This document shows, piece after piece, positions 15,470 through 24,299 of a DNA stretch of 64,000 bases. Within the stretch, counting starts at the first letter, position 1. The number at the start of each line of letters is the position of its first letter. The translations under genes and the position numbers were made by a program. This DNA is from CAZLHO01 sp964559455 (GTDB lineage: Bacteria > Krumholzibacteriota > Krumholzibacteriia > LZORAL124-64-63), in contig CAZLHO010000008.1 in the NCBI GenBank assembly GCA_964559455.1, positions 11,811 through 75,810 on the forward strand, given 5' to 3'. Below the pieces are notes generated by a model. It worked only from the letters and a program-made list of their open reading frames with translations, was not told where the DNA came from and ran no database searches.

Positions 15470-17898
15470 TGGGTCGCCTCCTGGCCGCGCACCACCATCA
15501 GGGTCTTCAACGCCGCCTGGCCCCGCGCCTCGATGCGGACCAGGTACGGGCCCGTGGCCACGATCTCGCCCGTCAGGCTGCGTCCCGTCCAGAAGGACTC
15601 GCCCTCGCGGAGGTCGCGCCGCGTGAGGATGGGCTGCCCCTCGAGGTTGAAGATCGACACGTCGACCGTCTCGAGCAGGTCGCCGTAGCCGCCCAGCCGG
15701 GCGCCGCCGCCCACGTCGGGGAAGTAGGGATTCGGGTAGAGGAAGATCCCCTCCAGCGGTCCGCCGGCGCCGTCGGTGCGGGCGGGGACCTCGAGCAACG
15801 CGGGCCCCTGCATCGTGCCCAGGAGCAGCCGACGGCGGGGGTTGTCGGCGGCGATGCTGTTCACGGCGCCGCCGGGCAGGCCGGCGATGATGTCCGACGA
15901 GTAGAGGGCGCCGAAGCCGAAGAGCACGAAGTCCTGCACGCTGCTGAAGGCGTCGATGAAGGTCGTCTCGCCGCGCAGTCGGATGCGGCTGAGCCCGGCG
16001 TCGTGGGTCACCCACAGATCCTCGTTGGCGTCCAGCGCGACACCGCCGGCCGCGGCCCGCAGCAGGCCCTCGCGGGCGGGGGTCTTCTCGAGGTAGGTGG
16101 CCAGCACCTGGATGTCGAGTTGCGAGGCGCTGTAGCGGTCCAGCCGGAAATGCACGACGCCGTTGCCGCCGCCGGCCCAGATCGTGCCGTCCGCCCCGAC
16201 GGCCAGGTCGCTGACGGCCGTGAAGACGAAGGGCGACGTCGCCACGGATTCCAGGGGCGGGGACCAGATGTCGTCGCCGTTGTCGAACCAGGTGAGCGGG
16301 CCGTCCGCAGGGATCGCCCCGTTGATGTCCCAGAGCACGACCCCCACATCCTGGACGGCGAACCAGATCCGGTCGCGCGACGCCGTCGCCGCGGCCCGGA
16401 TGTCGGCGCCGCCGAGGGCGCTGTTGTCGGTGGGCAGGGTCAGCCATGACCCCGGCGCGGTCCAGTCGTCGGGCCGGACCAGGATCTGGGCGCCGTCGCG
16501 GTCGCTGAGCAGGATCAGCGCGCCGTCGGGATGGGCCTCGACCCCGGAGACGAAGCGTCCGGCCAGGCCCGAGCCGGCCGCGGTGACGAGGTCGACGTCG
16601 GGCAGCGAGGGCCGGTAGCGCACCAGTCCGCTGCCGAACTGCGAGGCCCAGACCTCCCCCGAGGGCGTGACGGCCATCGCCAGCAGCCCGCCGTCGTGGT
16701 TGAAGAGTCCGAGCGAGTCGTTCCCCGCGTCGGCGACGTCGTAGAGCTGGCGCCAGTCCTGGCCGTCGGGACGGCCCGAGACGGCCTCGCCCAGCCGTCC
16801 GCCCACCCAGGGCGTGCCGTCGGGGCCGAAGGCCGCGCCGGCGACGCCGGTGAAGACGAGCTCGCGGGTCGTCCACGTCGTCCAGCCGTCGTCGTAGCGG
16901 GCCAGGAAGGCGTGCCCGGAACGGTTCCGGTCGTCGTTCACGTTGTGCTGGCCGGCCGTCCACAGCACGGTGCCGCCGGCCAGGGCGCGCGTGATCGATT
17001 CGGTCATCGCCACCGTGATCCACGCCGACCCGTCCCAGCGATAGAGCAGATCGGTCAGGCCGATGCCCGAGCGCAGGGCCCAGGGGACGCCGTCGGCCAC
17101 GGCCAGGTAGCCGACCCAGCCTCCGAGAGAGCCCATGACCTCCCAGCGGTCGGAAGCGGCGTTCCAGCGCGCCACGCCGCCGCCCTCGGTGGCGGCCATC
17201 AGCAGCGTGTCGCCCGAGGCGCAGAGAGCGGCCACCGGGCGCACGGGCAGCCCGGCGCTGCGTTCGGCGAAAACGTTGTCGGCCAGGACCGAGACGCCGT
17301 CGGCGGTGGCGATCCAGAGATCGCCGTCGAAGAAGGCGAGGTCGCGCACCCGGTCGTCGACCAGGCCGGGAGTGGTCGCCGCGGTGTAGACCGCGCCCGG
17401 GAATCCGCCGACGATCTCGCCCACCCCGCCCTCGGCCATGCCGTAGTAGACGCGCTCGGTGGAGCCGGCCGTGAAGCCGGCGACGGCGGTGAGGTCGAGT
17501 CCGCCCAGGTTCGTGAACTGACGGAAGAGCGGCTGCGCTCCCGAGATGTCGATGCGCGTCAGTCCGGCGCCCGCGGTGGCGGCCCACAGGTGGCTGCCGG
17601 TCCAGCCCAGGTCGACCACGTCGTTCCCGGTCATCCCCTCGGCGGGCGTCCAGCGGGAATAGGCTTCGGGATCGTCCACGGGCCAGGCGACGACGCCGCC
17701 GTCGCTGGTGCCGCCGTAGACGAATCCGTCGTGGGCCAGCAGCGCGGCGCAGCGGCGGGCGCTCTGCAGCGAGACGACCCGGGGCGTCTGCGCCGTCGCC
17801 GGCGGAGGCGCCAGCCAGGTCGGCAGGGACAGCGCCGCGAAGAAGAGGGCGACGGTCGGCAGGAGCGAGGGGCGGCGGATACCGAAGGGGCTCTTCAT
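15466..17898 (-). CDS. Secreted PorZ-like beta-propeller protein with YPNP C-terminal domain
   Basis: 810-aa exported protein. A signal peptide is visible at residues 1-36 (basic start, then hydrophobic LLPTVALFFAALSLPTWLA and cleavage after ATAQ). The body consists of two-component-regulator-type propeller repeats such as GFVYGGTSDGGVVAWPVD, LWAATAGAGLTRID and DLWIATADGVSVL. The last ~90 residues (LYPNPYFPDVGG, VDVSIFNLEGQPI, FWTGRSLTGEIVATGPYLVR) form an FlgD-like/type IX-style C-terminal domain. No kinase domain follows. PorZ of Bacteroidota has this architecture and binds anionic LPS at the secretion sortase. Lying between glycan genes, it may act in glycan attachment, which is inference. 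ATG 17898 has GGAGG upstream. Confidence 0.75.
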   Translation of the reverse strand: MKSPFGIRRPSLLPTVALFFAALSLPTWLAPPPATAQTPRVVSLQSARRCAALLAHDGFVYGGTSDGGVVAWPVDDPEAYSRWTPAEGMTGNDVVDLGWTGSHLWAATAGAGLTRIDISGAQPLFRQFTNLGGLDLTAVAGFTAGSTERVYYGMAEGGVGEIVGGFPGAVYTAATTPGLVDDRVRDLAFFDGDLWIATADGVSVLADNVFAERSAGLPVRPVAALCASGDTLLMAATEGGGVARWNAASDRWEVMGSLGGWVGYLAVADGVPWALRSGIGLTDLLYRWDGSAWITVAMTESITRALAGGTVLWTAGQHNVNDDRNRSGHAFLARYDDGWTTWTTRELVFTGVAGAAFGPDGTPWVGGRLGEAVSGRPDGQDWRQLYDVADAGNDSLGLFNHDGGLLAMAVTPSGEVWASQFGSGLVRYRPSLPDVDLVTAAGSGLAGRFVSGVEAHPDGALILLSDRDGAQILVRPDDWTAPGSWLTLPTDNSALGGADIRAAATASRDRIWFAVQDVGVVLWDINGAIPADGPLTWFDNGDDIWSPPLESVATSPFVFTAVSDLAVGADGTIWAGGGNGVVHFRLDRYSASQLDIQVLATYLEKTPAREGLLRAAAGGVALDANEDLWVTHDAGLSRIRLRGETTFIDAFSSVQDFVLFGFGALYSSDIIAGLPGGAVNSIAADNPRRRLLLGTMQGPALLEVPARTDGAGGPLEGIFLYPNPYFPDVGGGARLGGYGDLLETVDVSIFNLEGQPILTRRDLREGESFWTGRSLTGEIVATGPYLVRIEARGQAALKTLMVVRGQEATQ

Positions 17899-19955
17899 CG
17901 ACGATCCTCCTGCCGCGGGGACGGCGTGGCGGTGGCGGCCGCAGCCGCCGACACGGGGGCGGCGAGCCCCGCCGGGTCGTGGAACAATCCCCGGAGCCGG
18001 TCGCGCGCGCGGTCGCCGGCCCAGACGCCGGTCAGTCCGGGGACCGCGGCGGAGAGCTCCGCGAAGCCGATCTCGGCGGAATCGACGCCGACCCGGGGTC
18101 CCCACAGGTTAAGGCGACCCGCGAGCAGAGCCAAGGCCATAGGGAACTGGCACCACAGAGGCAGCAGCCGTCCGTCCCCGCGGCGCAGCGTCCGCAGGAT
18201 CCAGGCGCCGTCGTCGTCGATGCCGCCGGACAGGGTCTGGGCGCGCTGGCCCCAGCCCGCCAGCGGCCGCACGAGGGCGTGGACGGGCAGGGTCACGACG
18301 GCCAGCGCGGCCCCGGCGAGCAGGCCGGCGACGCGACGCGCCAGGGCGACCGGCGGCGACCCCTGTCCGGGATCGAGGACCACGCTGTGCGCCTGCTGGA
18401 AGGGCTCGGGACGGGCGCCCGCGTCGAAGAGGCCGGCCTCGGGCGCCAGCCAGCGCAGGCGGATGCGGCCGCGTCGCAGCCGGGCGAGCACCGCGCGGAC
18501 CGGGCCCTCGTCGGCGGGCCATCCCCAGAAGACGACCTGGGCCACGCGATAGCGCAGGACGACGGCGGGCAGATCGGACTCCGCGCCCAGGCAGGGCACC
18601 TCCCCCGCCGCCGGGGCGACCGTGCCGGGGGCCGCGTCGTTGGCCAGATAGCCGACCGGATCGAGCCCGGCCGCGCGCAGGTCGGGCCGATCGGCCAGCC
18701 ATGCGCGCACCGCCGCGGCGGGGCCGACGAAGAGGCTGCGCTCCAGCGACAGGTAGCCGCGCTCGATGCGCCGGCGCAAGGCGGCGAAGAGTCCCTCGCC
18801 CAGGCTGACGGCCAGGGCGAAGAGCGGGATGAAGAGCAGCAGCACCGCGCGGCTGTAGACCCGCTGGTGGCTGAGGTAGGTGCTGGCCAGCAGCAGCAGG
18901 GAAACGGCGCCGGTGCGGCGCAGGCGGTCGCCGAAGCCCGACGTCTCACGCAGCCGTCCCGGCCGGTACCGGCCCAGGAGCAGGAAGGTCAACGAGGTCA
19001 GCAGCAGGGCGAAGCCCAGCAACGGTCGGTACTCCGACAGCGGGAAGAGGGCCTCGGGGAAGATCGGGTTCAGCGCGGCGCGCAGCGCGTAGGCGCCGAC
19101 GAAGGCGGCGGCCAGCGCCGCCATGTCCAGCAGCCACAGCAGCCCGGTGCTCAGGGGATCGCGCCAGCGCTTCAGCAGGTAGACGACCATCCCCCACTTC
19201 TCGTAGAAGGAGATCAGGCTGCCCAGATGCAGCCAGAAGCTCCGGCGCAGCGGGCCGCCGGCGCTGTCGCGACGATGGCGATGCACGAATCGGGCCTCGG
19301 GGCAGTAGAAGACGTCCCAGCCGGCCTGCCACATCCGGTAGCAGAAGTCCACGTCCTCGAAGTAGAGAAAGAAACGCTCGTCCATGGCGCCGGTGCGTTC
19401 GAGGGCGCGCCGGCGCACCAGCATGCAGCCGCCCAGGATCCAGTCCACCGGCCGCGGCGCGAGGTGATCGAAGTCGCGCATCAGATGCCGGTCGATCTCG
19501 CCCGAACCGCGCCAGACCTTGCCGATGACGGTGCGGCGCAGCAGCAGGGTGCGGAAGGAGTAGAAGCGGCGGCAGGAATCCTGGATCGAGCCGTCCTCGT
19601 TCAGCAGCTGGGGACCGACCACGCCGGCCTTGGGATGCGCGTCCGCGAAGCGCAGCAGCGCGTCCAGGGATCCGGGCTGGACGACGATGTCGGGATTCAT
19701 CACCAGGTGATACTCGGCGTCGAGGGCGGACATGCCGATGTTCGCCGCGCGCGCGAAGCCGACGTTGCCGCTGTTGCGGATCCAGTGCACGTCGGGATGC
19801 TCGCCCTGCACCGCCTCCAGGCCCGGGTCGCTCGACGCGTTGTCGACGACGACGATCCCGAGCTCGCAGGCCGGAGGATGGCGGCGGACCGACTCCAGGC
19901 AACGGCCCAGATCGTCGCTCGTGTTGTAGTGGACGATGACCAGCGAGAGCTTCAA
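17895..19955 (-). CDS. GT2 glycosyltransferase fused to degenerate sugar-phosphate transferase
   Basis: 686-aa two-part membrane protein starting at TTG 19955. Residues 1-250 are a rhamnosyltransferase-like GT2 domain: LSLVIVHYNTSDDLGRCL, VVVDNASSD, GNVGFARAANIGM, LVMNPDIVV and YFEDVDFCYR. Four membrane helices follow (LLWLLDMAALAAAFVGAYAL, LLGFALLLTSLTFLLLG and two more), then a CoA-binding_3-like domain near 390-500, as in WbaP/PssY-type phosphotransferases. The C-terminal catalytic part is degenerate: where active enzymes have DELPQLWNV and GDMSLxGPRP, this one reads GRLLPLWCQF and GRLNLWGPRV. The GT2 half looks intact; the transferase half is probably inactive. It overlaps its neighbour downstream as ATGA. 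Confidence 0.8.
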   Translation of the reverse strand: MKLSLVIVHYNTSDDLGRCLESVRRHPPACELGIVVVDNASSDPGLEAVQGEHPDVHWIRNSGNVGFARAANIGMSALDAEYHLVMNPDIVVQPGSLDALLRFADAHPKAGVVGPQLLNEDGSIQDSCRRFYSFRTLLLRRTVIGKVWRGSGEIDRHLMRDFDHLAPRPVDWILGGCMLVRRRALERTGAMDERFFLYFEDVDFCYRMWQAGWDVFYCPEARFVHRHRRDSAGGPLRRSFWLHLGSLISFYEKWGMVVYLLKRWRDPLSTGLLWLLDMAALAAAFVGAYALRAALNPIFPEALFPLSEYRPLLGFALLLTSLTFLLLGRYRPGRLRETSGFGDRLRRTGAVSLLLLASTYLSHQRVYSRAVLLLFIPLFALAVSLGEGLFAALRRRIERGYLSLERSLFVGPAAAVRAWLADRPDLRAAGLDPVGYLANDAAPGTVAPAAGEVPCLGAESDLPAVVLRYRVAQVVFWGWPADEGPVRAVLARLRRGRIRLRWLAPEAGLFDAGARPEPFQQAHSVVLDPGQGSPPVALARRVAGLLAGAALAVVTLPVHALVRPLAGWGQRAQTLSGGIDDDGAWILRTLRRGDGRLLPLWCQFPMALALLAGRLNLWGPRVGVDSAEIGFAELSAAVPGLTGVWAGDRARDRLRGLFHDPAGLAAPVSAAAAATATPSPRQEDRR

Positions 19956-19965
19956 GGACGCCTCA

Positions 19966-20673
19966 CTAGGGAATCCGCCTCAGGCGCAGGGCCCAGACCA
20001 TCCACATCGCTTCCCAGATGATGCGGCGGTTCATCTTGGACACTCCCACCTGGCGGTCGACGAAGACGATCGGGATCTCCTGGATGCGGAAGCCCCGCCG
20101 CCAGCAATGATAGTTCATCTCGATCTGGAACGAATAGCCGTCGCTCTTGATGTCGTCCAGGGGCAACGCCTCGAGCACCTCCCGGCGGAAGCACTTGAAG
20201 CCGCCGGTGGAATCCTTCAGGTGCATGCCAGTGACGATGCGCGCGTAGAGGTTGGCGCCGACGCTCAGGAAGAGGCGGCTCAGCGGCCAGTTGACGACGG
20301 TCACGCCCTTGAGGTAGCGGCTGCCGAGAACCACGTCGTGGTCGCGGATCTCGCGCAGGAACTCGTCCAGGGCCACCGGGTCGTGGCTGAAGTCGGCGTC
20401 CATCTCGAAGACGGCCTCGGCGTCGGTGTTGGCCAGCGTCCACTGGAAGCCCTTGATGTAGGCGGAGCCGAGCCCGGCCTTCTCGGGGCGCTCCAGCAGG
20501 TGGACCCGGTCGCCGAAGGCCGCCAGTCCGCGCACGACGCCGGCGGTGCCGTCCGGCGAGTTGTCGTCCACCACGAGCACGGAAATGCCCGGGTCGCGGT
20601 CGAGCACCAGCGGGATCAGACGGCCGATGTTCTCGGCCTCGTTGTAGGTCGGGATCACGACGACGGTCTTCAT
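19966..20673 (-). CDS. DPM1-type polyprenyl-phosphate sugar synthase (GT2)
   Basis: 235-aa cytoplasmic-face GT2 enzyme. MKTVVVIPTYNEAENIGRLI, VVDDNSPDGTAG, EMDADFSHDP and DSTGGFKCFRREVLEAL are the hallmarks of dolichyl/polyprenyl-phosphate mannose synthases, and the C-terminal RQVGVSKMNRRIIWEA matches the family's SKM motif. It lacks the C-terminal membrane helices of GtrB/CsbB types. ATG 20673 overlaps the yfhO stop as ATGA, so the two are probably made together. It should provide a polyprenyl-phosphate monosaccharide for an extracytoplasmic GT-C enzyme; YfhO is the obvious partner. The sugar is not determined. Confidence 0.88.
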   Translation of the reverse strand: MKTVVVIPTYNEAENIGRLIPLVLDRDPGISVLVVDDNSPDGTAGVVRGLAAFGDRVHLLERPEKAGLGSAYIKGFQWTLANTDAEAVFEMDADFSHDPVALDEFLREIRDHDVVLGSRYLKGVTVVNWPLSRLFLSVGANLYARIVTGMHLKDSTGGFKCFRREVLEALPLDDIKSDGYSFQIEMNYHCWRRGFRIQEIPIVFVDRQVGVSKMNRRIIWEAMWMVWALRLRRIP

Positions 20674-23210
20674 GCGGCATCCTCGGCGTTGGCGCTGGAA
20701 CGGGCGGCGGCGGATCGGACCGGGGCTCCCCGGACCGGCCAGGGCATAAGCAAGACCAGGGCCAGGATCAGGCCCAGGAGGCTCAGGCGGAATCCGACCA
20801 GCACGGCCGGGTCCCGGTAGGCGAAGCGGACCTCGTGATCGCCCGCGTCCAGGGCGACAGCCCGCAGCAGGTGGTCGGCGCGCAGCAGCTCCGCTGGCCG
20901 GCCGTCGACCGCGACTCGCCAGCCGGGCAGGTTGAGATCGGCGAGCACCAGCAGGGCGGGTCGGGGCGTCGACACCGAAAGAGTCACCGCGTCGAGCCCA
21001 TCCTCGAGGTAGCGCACCGGCGGCAGGGCCTCGATACCGGCCTGCGGCAGCGGATCGGGCCGGCGGTCCAATTCGACGGCTCCGTCGGCGGGCGGGCCGT
21101 CTCGCCGCAGGCGCTCCAGGAATTCCTCGGGCGTGCCCGCGGCCGGACGCCAGGCGTCGGTCAGGCGGGCGCGCGGCAGCGCGGAGGCGTTCCGGTAGAG
21201 GATCATCCCGCCGGCGTGCAGCGGGTCGGGATCGAGGGCGACGCCCAGGTCGGCCAGCGCGGGCAGGATCGTCCCCGGCAGCGGGGACGGCGCCGCCACC
21301 ACGGCGCCGCCCAGCCACGAGACCAGATGCCCCGCGGGACGGGTCGGATCGTAGATGAGGGCGCGGACCGTCTCGTAGAGCGCGGGCTTGGCGGGATGAT
21401 AGCCGCCCAGCGACCGGACGCCCGCCACCATGAAGCCGTTGTCGCCGCCGAGAGCGCCCAGGGGCCAGACCCGCTCGTGACCGGCGAGACCGGCCAGGGC
21501 CTCGTAGTCGGGTCCGCTGCCCAGATCCTCGCCGGCCGGCGCGTAGGGCCGGACCATGGGCCCGGCGGGCACGAGCCGGCCGGATTCGGGCAGAGCCACG
21601 CGCAGCCCGCGCTCGGGATGGGTGATCAGCCGATCGACGCCGGCGAGGTCCAGGGCCAGCAGCAGGGCCAGGGCCCAGGGCAGCAGGCGGCGCAGGAAGA
21701 CGGAGCGTCCGGCCGCGGCCAGGGCGGCGGCGGCCGCGGCCAGGACCAGGCCGATGCGCAGCAGGTCGGCGGCGCCCAGGTCCCAGGCCGCGCTCAGGGC
21801 CTGGGCCGAGGGCGCGGGCTTGCCGGCCGCCGCGGCCAGCCCCTTCAACTGCGCCGCGAAGATCCCGCGGCCGACGCCGGCGGCGCCGATCAGCGCCAGC
21901 ACGGCGCAGATCGCCAGCCCCTTGGGCAGATGCCGCCGCCAGCCCGTCCGCGACGGCGGCGCGCCGTCGGGATCACCGGCCAGGCGGGCCGCGCCGAGCG
22001 CCGCCAGCACCGCGGCGGCGAAGGCCGTCAGCGCCAGGGCCATCGACGGGATGCGGAACTTGTTGAAGTAGGGCAGCAGGGCGTAGAGAGGGCCGTAGAG
22101 CACCGGAAAGAAGCGCCCGAAGGAGACGAGCAAGGCGAGCCCGCCGACCGCGAAGAGCCAGCGCGTCCGCCACAGGGGCCGGGTGCCGGCGGCGGCGGCG
22201 ACCAGCGCGAGCATCAGCAGCCCGAAGTAGTTGGGGTAGTCGGTGAAGGGCATCATCCCCTGGTAGGTGCCCCGGCCGAAGCCGGCGGCCGACGGCAGCA
22301 GCAGGGTGCCCAGTTCGCGCGGAGACAGGCTCCAGCCGGTGGCGTAGTCGTAGCCGGCGCCGCCGGACTCCGCGGCGCCGCGCACCGACAGGCCGGCGTA
22401 TTCGTGCACCGGCGCCAGCAGGACGGCCCCGACCAGGAAAGCGATCGCCAACGCGACGGCCAGCAGTCCGGTCCGGGACCAGGGCAGGCTCCCCTCCCCC
22501 CGTCGCCGCGCCGCCAGGGCGCTCCACCAGCGGGCGACCGCGACCAGGCCGACGACCAGCAGGGTGTAGTAGGTGATCTGGATGTGGCCGCGCAGGATCT
22601 GGACTCCCAGCAGCAGTCCCAGGACCGCCGCCCGACGCCGTCCGCGCCCGTCCATCACGTCCAGGGTCAGCGCCACGATCCAGGGCAGGTACATCGCGGC
22701 GCCCAGCTTGGAGCCGTGGCCGTAGACGGCCCAGGCCACGACCTTCGGAAACATCAGCCAGGCGACGACGCCCACCGTGCGGGCGCCCGGCGGCAGACGC
22801 CAGCGGCCCAGCAGGTGATACATGCCGAGGCCGCCCAGGAGCAGGTGCGCCAGCAACCAGGTCAGCGGCGGCAGACCGACCTCGTTCTGCAGGAAGGTGA
22901 AGACCTCGGCGGGCGGGTAGAGGAAGGGCACGTAGGCCATCGAGCCGAAGGTCGGCATCCCGCAGAAGAGATAGGGGTTCCACAGCGGATAGTCGCCGGC
23001 GGCCAGAGCGACGTCGCCGACGAGATCGAAGGCGTCGGCGTTGCGGGCGTCGGGGCTGGAATAGACGGCGCCCTGGAAGATCGGCTCGGGATAGAGCAGG
23101 ACGAGCAGAAGCAGCAGGGCCAGGACGGCCAGCCAGGATTCGCGGCGCGCGAAACGGGCGACGCGGGTAGGCGCCGGCGCGACGACCGAACGTTTGCGCT
23201 TGGAGGCCAA
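20670..23210 (-). CDS. YfhO family GT-C type membrane protein
   Basis: 846-aa polytopic membrane protein of the YfhO family, whose Gram-positive members transfer sugars from polyprenyl phosphate to lipoteichoic acid. A first helix LAVLALLLLLVLLYPEPIFQ is followed by SSPDARNADAFDL and GDYPLWNPYLFCGMPTFGS, the family's signature loop with acidic residues, then about twelve helices and a C-terminal soluble domain with FAYRDPAVLVGFRLSLLG. I choose TTG 23210, preceded by AAAGGA at a good distance; an in-frame ATG at 23294 lies upstream of the promoter -35 and is excluded. Coupled to the downstream GT2 by ATGA, resembling the CsbB-YfhO pairing. Confidence 0.85.
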   Translation of the reverse strand: MASKRKRSVVAPAPTRVARFARRESWLAVLALLLLLVLLYPEPIFQGAVYSSPDARNADAFDLVGDVALAAGDYPLWNPYLFCGMPTFGSMAYVPFLYPPAEVFTFLQNEVGLPPLTWLLAHLLLGGLGMYHLLGRWRLPPGARTVGVVAWLMFPKVVAWAVYGHGSKLGAAMYLPWIVALTLDVMDGRGRRRAAVLGLLLGVQILRGHIQITYYTLLVVGLVAVARWWSALAARRRGEGSLPWSRTGLLAVALAIAFLVGAVLLAPVHEYAGLSVRGAAESGGAGYDYATGWSLSPRELGTLLLPSAAGFGRGTYQGMMPFTDYPNYFGLLMLALVAAAAGTRPLWRTRWLFAVGGLALLVSFGRFFPVLYGPLYALLPYFNKFRIPSMALALTAFAAAVLAALGAARLAGDPDGAPPSRTGWRRHLPKGLAICAVLALIGAAGVGRGIFAAQLKGLAAAAGKPAPSAQALSAAWDLGAADLLRIGLVLAAAAAALAAAGRSVFLRRLLPWALALLLALDLAGVDRLITHPERGLRVALPESGRLVPAGPMVRPYAPAGEDLGSGPDYEALAGLAGHERVWPLGALGGDNGFMVAGVRSLGGYHPAKPALYETVRALIYDPTRPAGHLVSWLGGAVVAAPSPLPGTILPALADLGVALDPDPLHAGGMILYRNASALPRARLTDAWRPAAGTPEEFLERLRRDGPPADGAVELDRRPDPLPQAGIEALPPVRYLEDGLDAVTLSVSTPRPALLVLADLNLPGWRVAVDGRPAELLRADHLLRAVALDAGDHEVRFAYRDPAVLVGFRLSLLGLILALVLLMPWPVRGAPVRSAAARSSANAEDAA

Positions 23211-23234
23211 TCCGGAGTCCTTTCGGGTGCGTGA

Positions 23235-23254
23235 AACGGCCCGCCGGGGCCGTT
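23235..23254 (-). other. Hairpin at the 5' end of the yfhO transcript
   Basis: A perfect 8-bp stem, AACGGCCC pairing with GGGCCGTT around a 4-nt loop. It lies right at the expected transcription start of the yfhO promoter and about 25 nt before the TTG codon. A 5' stem-loop of this kind can protect mRNA from decay; a weak terminator for the upstream GT2 gene is the alternative, though no T-run follows. Confidence 0.5.
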
Positions 23255-23261
23255 CCCGTGC

Positions 23262-23291
23262 AGGATACACCGGTCTCCGGTGGCCTGTCCA
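23262..23291 (-). promoter_or_regulatory. yfhO promoter (TGGACA-N18-TATCCT)
   Basis: On the minus strand TGGACA (23291-23286) and TATCCT (23267-23262) are 18 bases apart, in the 126-base gap behind the upstream GT2 gene. Transcription would begin near 23255, which places the later TTG start, not the upstream ATG, inside the mRNA. Confidence 0.55.
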
Positions 23292-23336
23292 CACGACAAC
23301 GCCGGCCGGCGGGACCGAGGCGCCCGGAATCGAAGC

Positions 23337-24299
23337 TCAGGGACCGGTCTTCGGGGGCGCGAGCGGGCGGCCGCTGAGCTCGTCCAGGGCGCCCTGCAGG
23401 GTCGCGTGGGCCATCTCTCGTCGCCCCCCCCACAAGTGCCAGCAGGCCAGGCCGGCGAAGTAGACCAGCTGGCTGGGCACCAGCAGCGGCCAACGCGACG
23501 GAGGCCAGTGGCAGCGCAGCAGCCGCACATGGCTGCGGCTCTTGAGGTAGGCCTTGCGGGGGCTGTCGCGGCCCACGGACATGCTGACCTTGTGCAGGAC
23601 CAGCGCCGCCGGCACGTGCAGGATATCGCCGCCGGCCCGACGCAGGCGCAGGCTGTAGTCGGCGTCCTCGCCGTAGAAGTGGAAATCCTCGTCGAAGTCC
23701 CCGACGGCCGCCACCGCCTCGCGGCTGAGCAGCATCGCGCAACCGGTGGCGTAGCCGACGGTGCGCGAGCGCAGGGATCGGCGCCCGGCGAGTTGGCGGA
23801 TGCCGTCGTGATGGATCCAGCCCGACCAGCGGTTGACGACGCCGCCGTCGTACCAGATCCGCGAGGGCTCGTCGGCGAAGCAGATGCGGGGCGTGGCGGC
23901 CCAGGCCCCGGGCGTCTCGGCCAGGGCGCCCACCAGGCGCTGCAGGCTGCCCTCGGGCACCACCGTGTCGTTGTTCAGCAGCAGCACGTAGTCGGGCCCC
24001 GCCGCATCGGCGTAGAGGTGGCGCAGGCCCAGGTTGTTGCCGCCGGCCCAGCGGCGGTTCACGGGGGATTCGACGATCTCGACCGAGGGAAAGGCGCCGC
24101 GGACGTAGGCCAGCGAGCCGTCGGCCGAGGCGTTGTCCACGAGCACGATGCGCAGGGGCTCGTAGCCGGCCGTCAGCAGCGACCCGATGCAGTCCCGCAG
24201 CAGTTCCTGGCCGTTCCAGTTGACGATGACGACGGCCAGCGAGGGAGCCGCTGCGCGCGTCCCTTCCGTCGGCGGGGCCTCAGACGCTTTCCGCGACAC
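23337..24299 (-). CDS. GT2 glycosyltransferase (rhamnosyltransferase-like)
   Basis: 320-aa family 2 glycosyltransferase. After a 20-residue polar lead come LAVVIVNWNGQELLRDCI, LVDNASADGSL, RWAGGNNLGLRH and LLLNNDTVV (the DxD-like metal motif), then GCAMLLSREAVAAVGDFDED and FYGEDADYSLRLRRAG, the ED-rich acceptor/base region typical of rhamnosyl- and related transferases. A hydrophobic patch near 285 may touch the membrane. GTG 24299 has GGGAG upstream and overlaps the preceding gene by 20 bases. It probably extends the lipid-linked glycan; donor and acceptor are unknown. Confidence 0.87.
   Translation of the reverse strand: MSRKASEAPPTEGTRAAAPSLAVVIVNWNGQELLRDCIGSLLTAGYEPLRIVLVDNASADGSLAYVRGAFPSVEIVESPVNRRWAGGNNLGLRHLYADAAGPDYVLLLNNDTVVPEGSLQRLVGALAETPGAWAATPRICFADEPSRIWYDGGVVNRWSGWIHHDGIRQLAGRRSLRSRTVGYATGCAMLLSREAVAAVGDFDEDFHFYGEDADYSLRLRRAGGDILHVPAALVLHKVSMSVGRDSPRKAYLKSRSHVRLLRCHWPPSRWPLLVPSQLVYFAGLACWHLWGGRREMAHATLQGALDELSGRPLAPPKTGP

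Noticed and set aside
15466..17898. Propeller protein as a hybrid two-component sensor.
   Set aside because: There is no histidine kinase, receiver or DNA-binding domain; the protein ends in a secreted-type C-terminal domain.
16531..18552. 673-codon plus-strand open frame opposite the propeller and GT2 fusion genes.
   Set aside because: Both opposite-strand genes have full sets of motifs; this is a composition shadow.
23211..23294. Upstream ATG (23294) as the yfhO start.
   Set aside because: It lies upstream of the probable promoter -35, and the added residues are Arg/Pro-rich without homologous look. TTG 23210 has a ribosome site.
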